This document shows, one piece after another, positions 62,121 to 64,000 of a DNA stretch of 64,000 bases; the stretch's first letter is position 1, and the number at the start of each line of letters is the position of its first letter. Location of the stretch: NCBI RefSeq assembly GCF_004348985.1, contig NZ_SMKW01000037.1, positions 28,702 through 92,701 on the forward strand, in the 5' to 3' direction. Under the pieces are notes generated by a model. That model ran no database searches. It was not told the DNA's origin and saw only the letters and a list, made by a program, of their open reading frames with translations. The stretch is from Saccharopolyspora elongata (GTDB lineage Bacteria; Actinomycetota; Actinomycetes; Mycobacteriales; Pseudonocardiaceae). The position numbers and the translations under genes were made by a program.

Positions 62121-62936
62121 ATGCCGTTACTGGAAATCAACGTGCTGGGGCCGGTTTCGGTCCGGCTGCGGAACTGTTCGATCGTGCCGACCGCCGGGAA
62201 GCCGCGGCAGGTGCTCGCCCTGCTGGCCCTGCGGTGCGGGCGCGCGGTCTCCGCGTCGACCCTGATGTCGGAGATCTGGGGAGATGCGGTGCCCCGCAGC
62301 GGCCCGACGACGCTGCAGACGTACGTCTTGCAGCTGCGGCGGCGGATCGAGGGTTCGCTGCCGGCCGGCAGCAATCGGACGGCCAAGGAGCTGCTCGCCC
62401 GCAGCTACAACGGCTACCAGCTCGTGGCGGCACCGCGTTCGTTCGACCTCGCCGAGTTCGACCGGCTGGCCGCGAGCGGCAGCGCCGCCCTGGCGAAGTG
62501 CGATGCGGAGAGCGCTTCGAGGTACCTGGGCCAGGCGTTGGACCTGTGGCGCGGGCCGGTCCTGGTGGACGTGCCGATGGGCCGGGTCCTGGCGGCGGCC
62601 GCCGCGACCATCGAAGATGCCCGCGCCCGCGTGCTGGAACAGCGGATCGTCGCCGATCTCCACCTGGGCAGGCACGCGGCGCTGATCCCGGAGCTGCGCA
62701 AGTTGGTGGCGGCGCACCCGGCGGACGAGAACACCTGCGCATTGCTGATGATCGCGCTCCAGCGGTCGGGTGCGTTGCCCCGGGCGCTGCAGGTGTTCGA
62801 GGACCTGGGCCGTGCGCTGGGTGGCGAACCGTCGGCCTGCCTGCAGCGGCTCCGGCAGGAATTGCTCGAGGACCCGGCGAGAATCGAGGTGTCGACGTAC
62901 TTCCCGGTCGAATGCGGACTCCCGCAGACGGTTTGA
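62121..62936 (+). CDS. SARP-family transcription activator
   Basis: 271 residues. N-terminal OmpR-type winged helix (EINVLGPVSVRLRN ... LALLALRCGRAVSASTLMSEIWG, GPTTLQTYVLQLRR) followed by the BTAD domain (FDLAEFDRLAASGSAAL ... LDLWRGPVL). SARPs activate antibiotic clusters by binding direct repeats near the -35. ATG 62121 is chosen because it matches the family start PLLEINVLG; GTG 62058 would add 21 residues. Probably the activator of the cluster. Confidence 0.87.
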   Translation: MPLLEINVLGPVSVRLRNCSIVPTAGKPRQVLALLALRCGRAVSASTLMSEIWGDAVPRSGPTTLQTYVLQLRRRIEGSLPAGSNRTAKELLARSYNGYQLVAAPRSFDLAEFDRLAASGSAALAKCDAESASRYLGQALDLWRGPVLVDVPMGRVLAAAAATIEDARARVLEQRIVADLHLGRHAALIPELRKLVAAHPADENTCALLMIALQRSGALPRALQVFEDLGRALGGEPSACLQRLRQELLEDPARIEVSTYFPVECGLPQTV

Positions 62937-62949
62937 AGTGATCTGAGTG

Positions 62950-62995
62950 CTCGTGAGTGGTTGTTCCGGTTCTTACCGGAATAACCACTCACGAG
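62950..62995 (+). terminator. Strong terminator after the SARP gene
   Basis: A 21-bp stem (left 62950-62970, right 62975-62995, one G-T wobble) with TCTT loop, 13 bp after the stop codon. Confidence 0.8.
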
Positions 62996-63290
62996 GACTG
63001 GAGGCGTCCTTCCGTCCGGTTCGGAGGCGTCGAACCACTTCAGCACTTGGGGAGCGGCGCGCGGCCCAGCTGGTCGCCGTGGTTAGCGGTGGGCTGGCCG
63101 TTTTTCCTCGGTCATCGCGCGCAGTGTCGTGGCCGCCGGGGCGGCTCGCTTTGATCCGGCGGATTGCATCATGTCGACGTTCTCGAAGCTTTCGCCGGCG
63201 TTGTCGCGCGGTGTGAGGTCGGTGACCGGAACCGCCAGGCGTGGGCATATTCCGGCCTTCCATCCCCGTGGTCGACGCAGCTCCCCTCCA

Positions 63291-63334
63291 CGTTCGTGAT
63301 CACTACTGCTCACACTGTGTTGTGATCACGAACG
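63291..63334. repeat. Inverted repeat downstream of the DUF397 remnant
   Basis: CGTTCGTGATCAC (63291-63303) and GTGATCACGAACG (63322-63334) are exact reverse complements with an 18-nt spacer. It may be a terminator for the minus-strand gene or an operator. The surrounding 62996-63290 holds no gene I can support. Confidence 0.5.
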
Positions 63335-63414
63335 CAGAGAGTGCAAGGGTCGGGTCCGGGGCTGGACAACATTCGTGAAACGCCGTCCACGAACCGCCCG
63401 GACGGCCCAATTCA

Positions 63415-63599
63415 TCAGCGGAGATCCCGTAACCCCGAGACGAACGCCACCACTGCCGCCAGGGGAACACCAGCACGGCCCCGTCCCGGTTCTTCGAATC
63501 CCGAACCCCGACGATGCCGGGGCCGCCGCCTACCTCAACGCACATCCCGCCCTGCCCGTTGCTGCGACTGGAGGTACGCCAGCGTGCGATGGCATCCAT
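63415..63599 (-). pseudogene. DUF397 gene with a 1-nt frameshift
   Basis: The minus-strand frame MDAIARWRTSSRSNGQGG ... CVEVGG ... GVRDSKNRDGAVLVFPWRQW matches DUF397. After WRQW the frame runs into unrelated residues, but in the next frame it reads VAFVSGLRDLR and stops, the usual C-terminus of the family. One G missing near 63445 (CAGTGGTGG for CAGTGGGTGG) explains it. Either a real pseudogene or a sequencing indel. DUF397 genes usually follow an XRE regulator gene; none is recognisable upstream. Confidence 0.75.
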
Positions 63600-63825
63600 T
63601 GGTCACCTCACCGAATCGACCGCCCTCAAGGCTGCGTTGAGCAGCTTCCGAGTTTCTCCCATCAGGGCGAGCGCGTAGTCCTCCGTGGCGTTCTGCGGAG
63701 CGGAGGCGGACGCGGCGGACCTGCACGACCGCTCCGAAGTGGACTGGATACGCGAGGACACCTGCATGCGCTGCTGGCACGTCCTCACCGCCCGCCCCTG
63801 ACCGGCCAGGAGGGCTCCCGATTTT

Positions 63826-63874
63826 GCCTAAAATTGGACAGTTCCGTGACGCGGAGAGATTTCCAATTTTAGGC
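63826..63874. repeat. Inverted repeat near the window end
   Basis: GCCTAAAATTGGA (63826-63838) and TCCAATTTTAGGC (63862-63874) are exact reverse complements, 23-nt spacer. AT-rich compared with its surroundings. It may be a terminator or an operator for the gene starting at 63932. Confidence 0.5.
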
Positions 63875-63931
63875 TTGGTCTCAAGGGGTGGGTGCAACAT
63901 CTCCTGGAATGATCTTGGTGGAGGTGTTGTG

Positions 63932-64000
63932 GTGTCGGTGGTCGAGCGGCATGGCGATGAGGTGTGGCGGCTGTGGTTGGAGGGGTTCGGGCAGCGGGAG
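63932..64000 (+). CDS. Start of an open frame cut by the window end
   Basis: From GTG 63932 the frame stays open for 23 codons to the edge (VSVVERHGDEVWRLWLEGFG). The look of a short helix-turn-helix lead could fit a transposase or a regulator, but the part visible is too short to decide. Confidence 0.3.
   Translation, partial: MSVVERHGDEVWRLWLEGFGQRE

Noticed and set aside
63603..63788. 61-codon minus-strand frame just upstream of the DUF397 remnant
   Set aside because: Place fits the XRE partner usual for DUF397, but the sequence shows no HTH or other family signature.

Overview
The window is chromosomal DNA of a high-GC actinomycete. GTG starts are common, the housekeeping genes have a strong third-position GC bias, and the core gene order hrcA-dnaJ-rsmE ... 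phoH-ybeY-corC-cdd-like-era ... recO-uppS ... zur-arsR-glyS ... dgt-dnaG matches the mycobacterial/pseudonocardial order. Gene style (dispanin-like membrane proteins, DUF397, SARP regulator, ECF41 sigma factor) suggests a Pseudonocardiaceae such as Saccharopolyspora. That placement is an inference; no rRNA is present.

1-25.3 kb is core genome: heat-shock control (hrcA, dnaJ), rRNA maturation (rsmE, ybeY, era), phoH, recO, uppS, a zinc-regulation block (predicted permease pair, zur, an ArsR/SmtB gene), glyS, dgt, a serpin, an ECF41 sigma factor, primase, a trans-aconitate methyltransferase-like gene and tRNA-Asn(GTT). Several intergenic hairpins and one 278-bp MITE-like element sit between these genes.

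25.3-42.5 kb is an accessory region directly downstream of tRNA-Asn. It opens with a broken ImmA/IrrE-like gene abutting an ISL3-like transposase remnant. Next comes a probable conflict (defence-type) module: a HTH-NB-ARC-TPR STAND protein, a trypco2 protein and a 1949-residue protein joining a trypsin-like protease, a P-loop NTPase and more than 1200 residues of WL-type helical repeats. After it are a CGNR regulator, an epoxide hydrolase with a duplicated 98-bp fragment beside a second IS remnant, a TetR/MFS pair, a MarR gene, a mycothiol-type enzyme, a lipoprotein and an orphan F0 ATP synthase subunit a.

43.6-62.9 kb is a RiPP cluster of thiopeptide type. The 57-residue precursor ends in SAGCCCCTCSCCCCPCG. 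A long tight operon follows: E1-like partner, YcaO cyclodehydratase, two SagB-type dehydrogenases, and a split LanB dehydratase (glutamylation and elimination halves). A second SpaB_C-type protein, the likely pyridine synthase, lies upstream with an alpha/beta hydrolase, and a glycosyltransferase plus FkbM methyltransferase run divergently from it. A FAD monooxygenase, a methyltransferase and a SARP regulator close the cluster. The proposed order of events is azole formation on Cys, Ser/Thr dehydration, [4+2] closure between Ser1 and Ser10, then oxidation, methylation and perhaps glycosylation. The core sequence is unlike the thiopeptides I know and is the best candidate for something new.

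63-64 kb holds a frameshifted DUF397 gene, inverted repeats and the start of an open frame running off the end.
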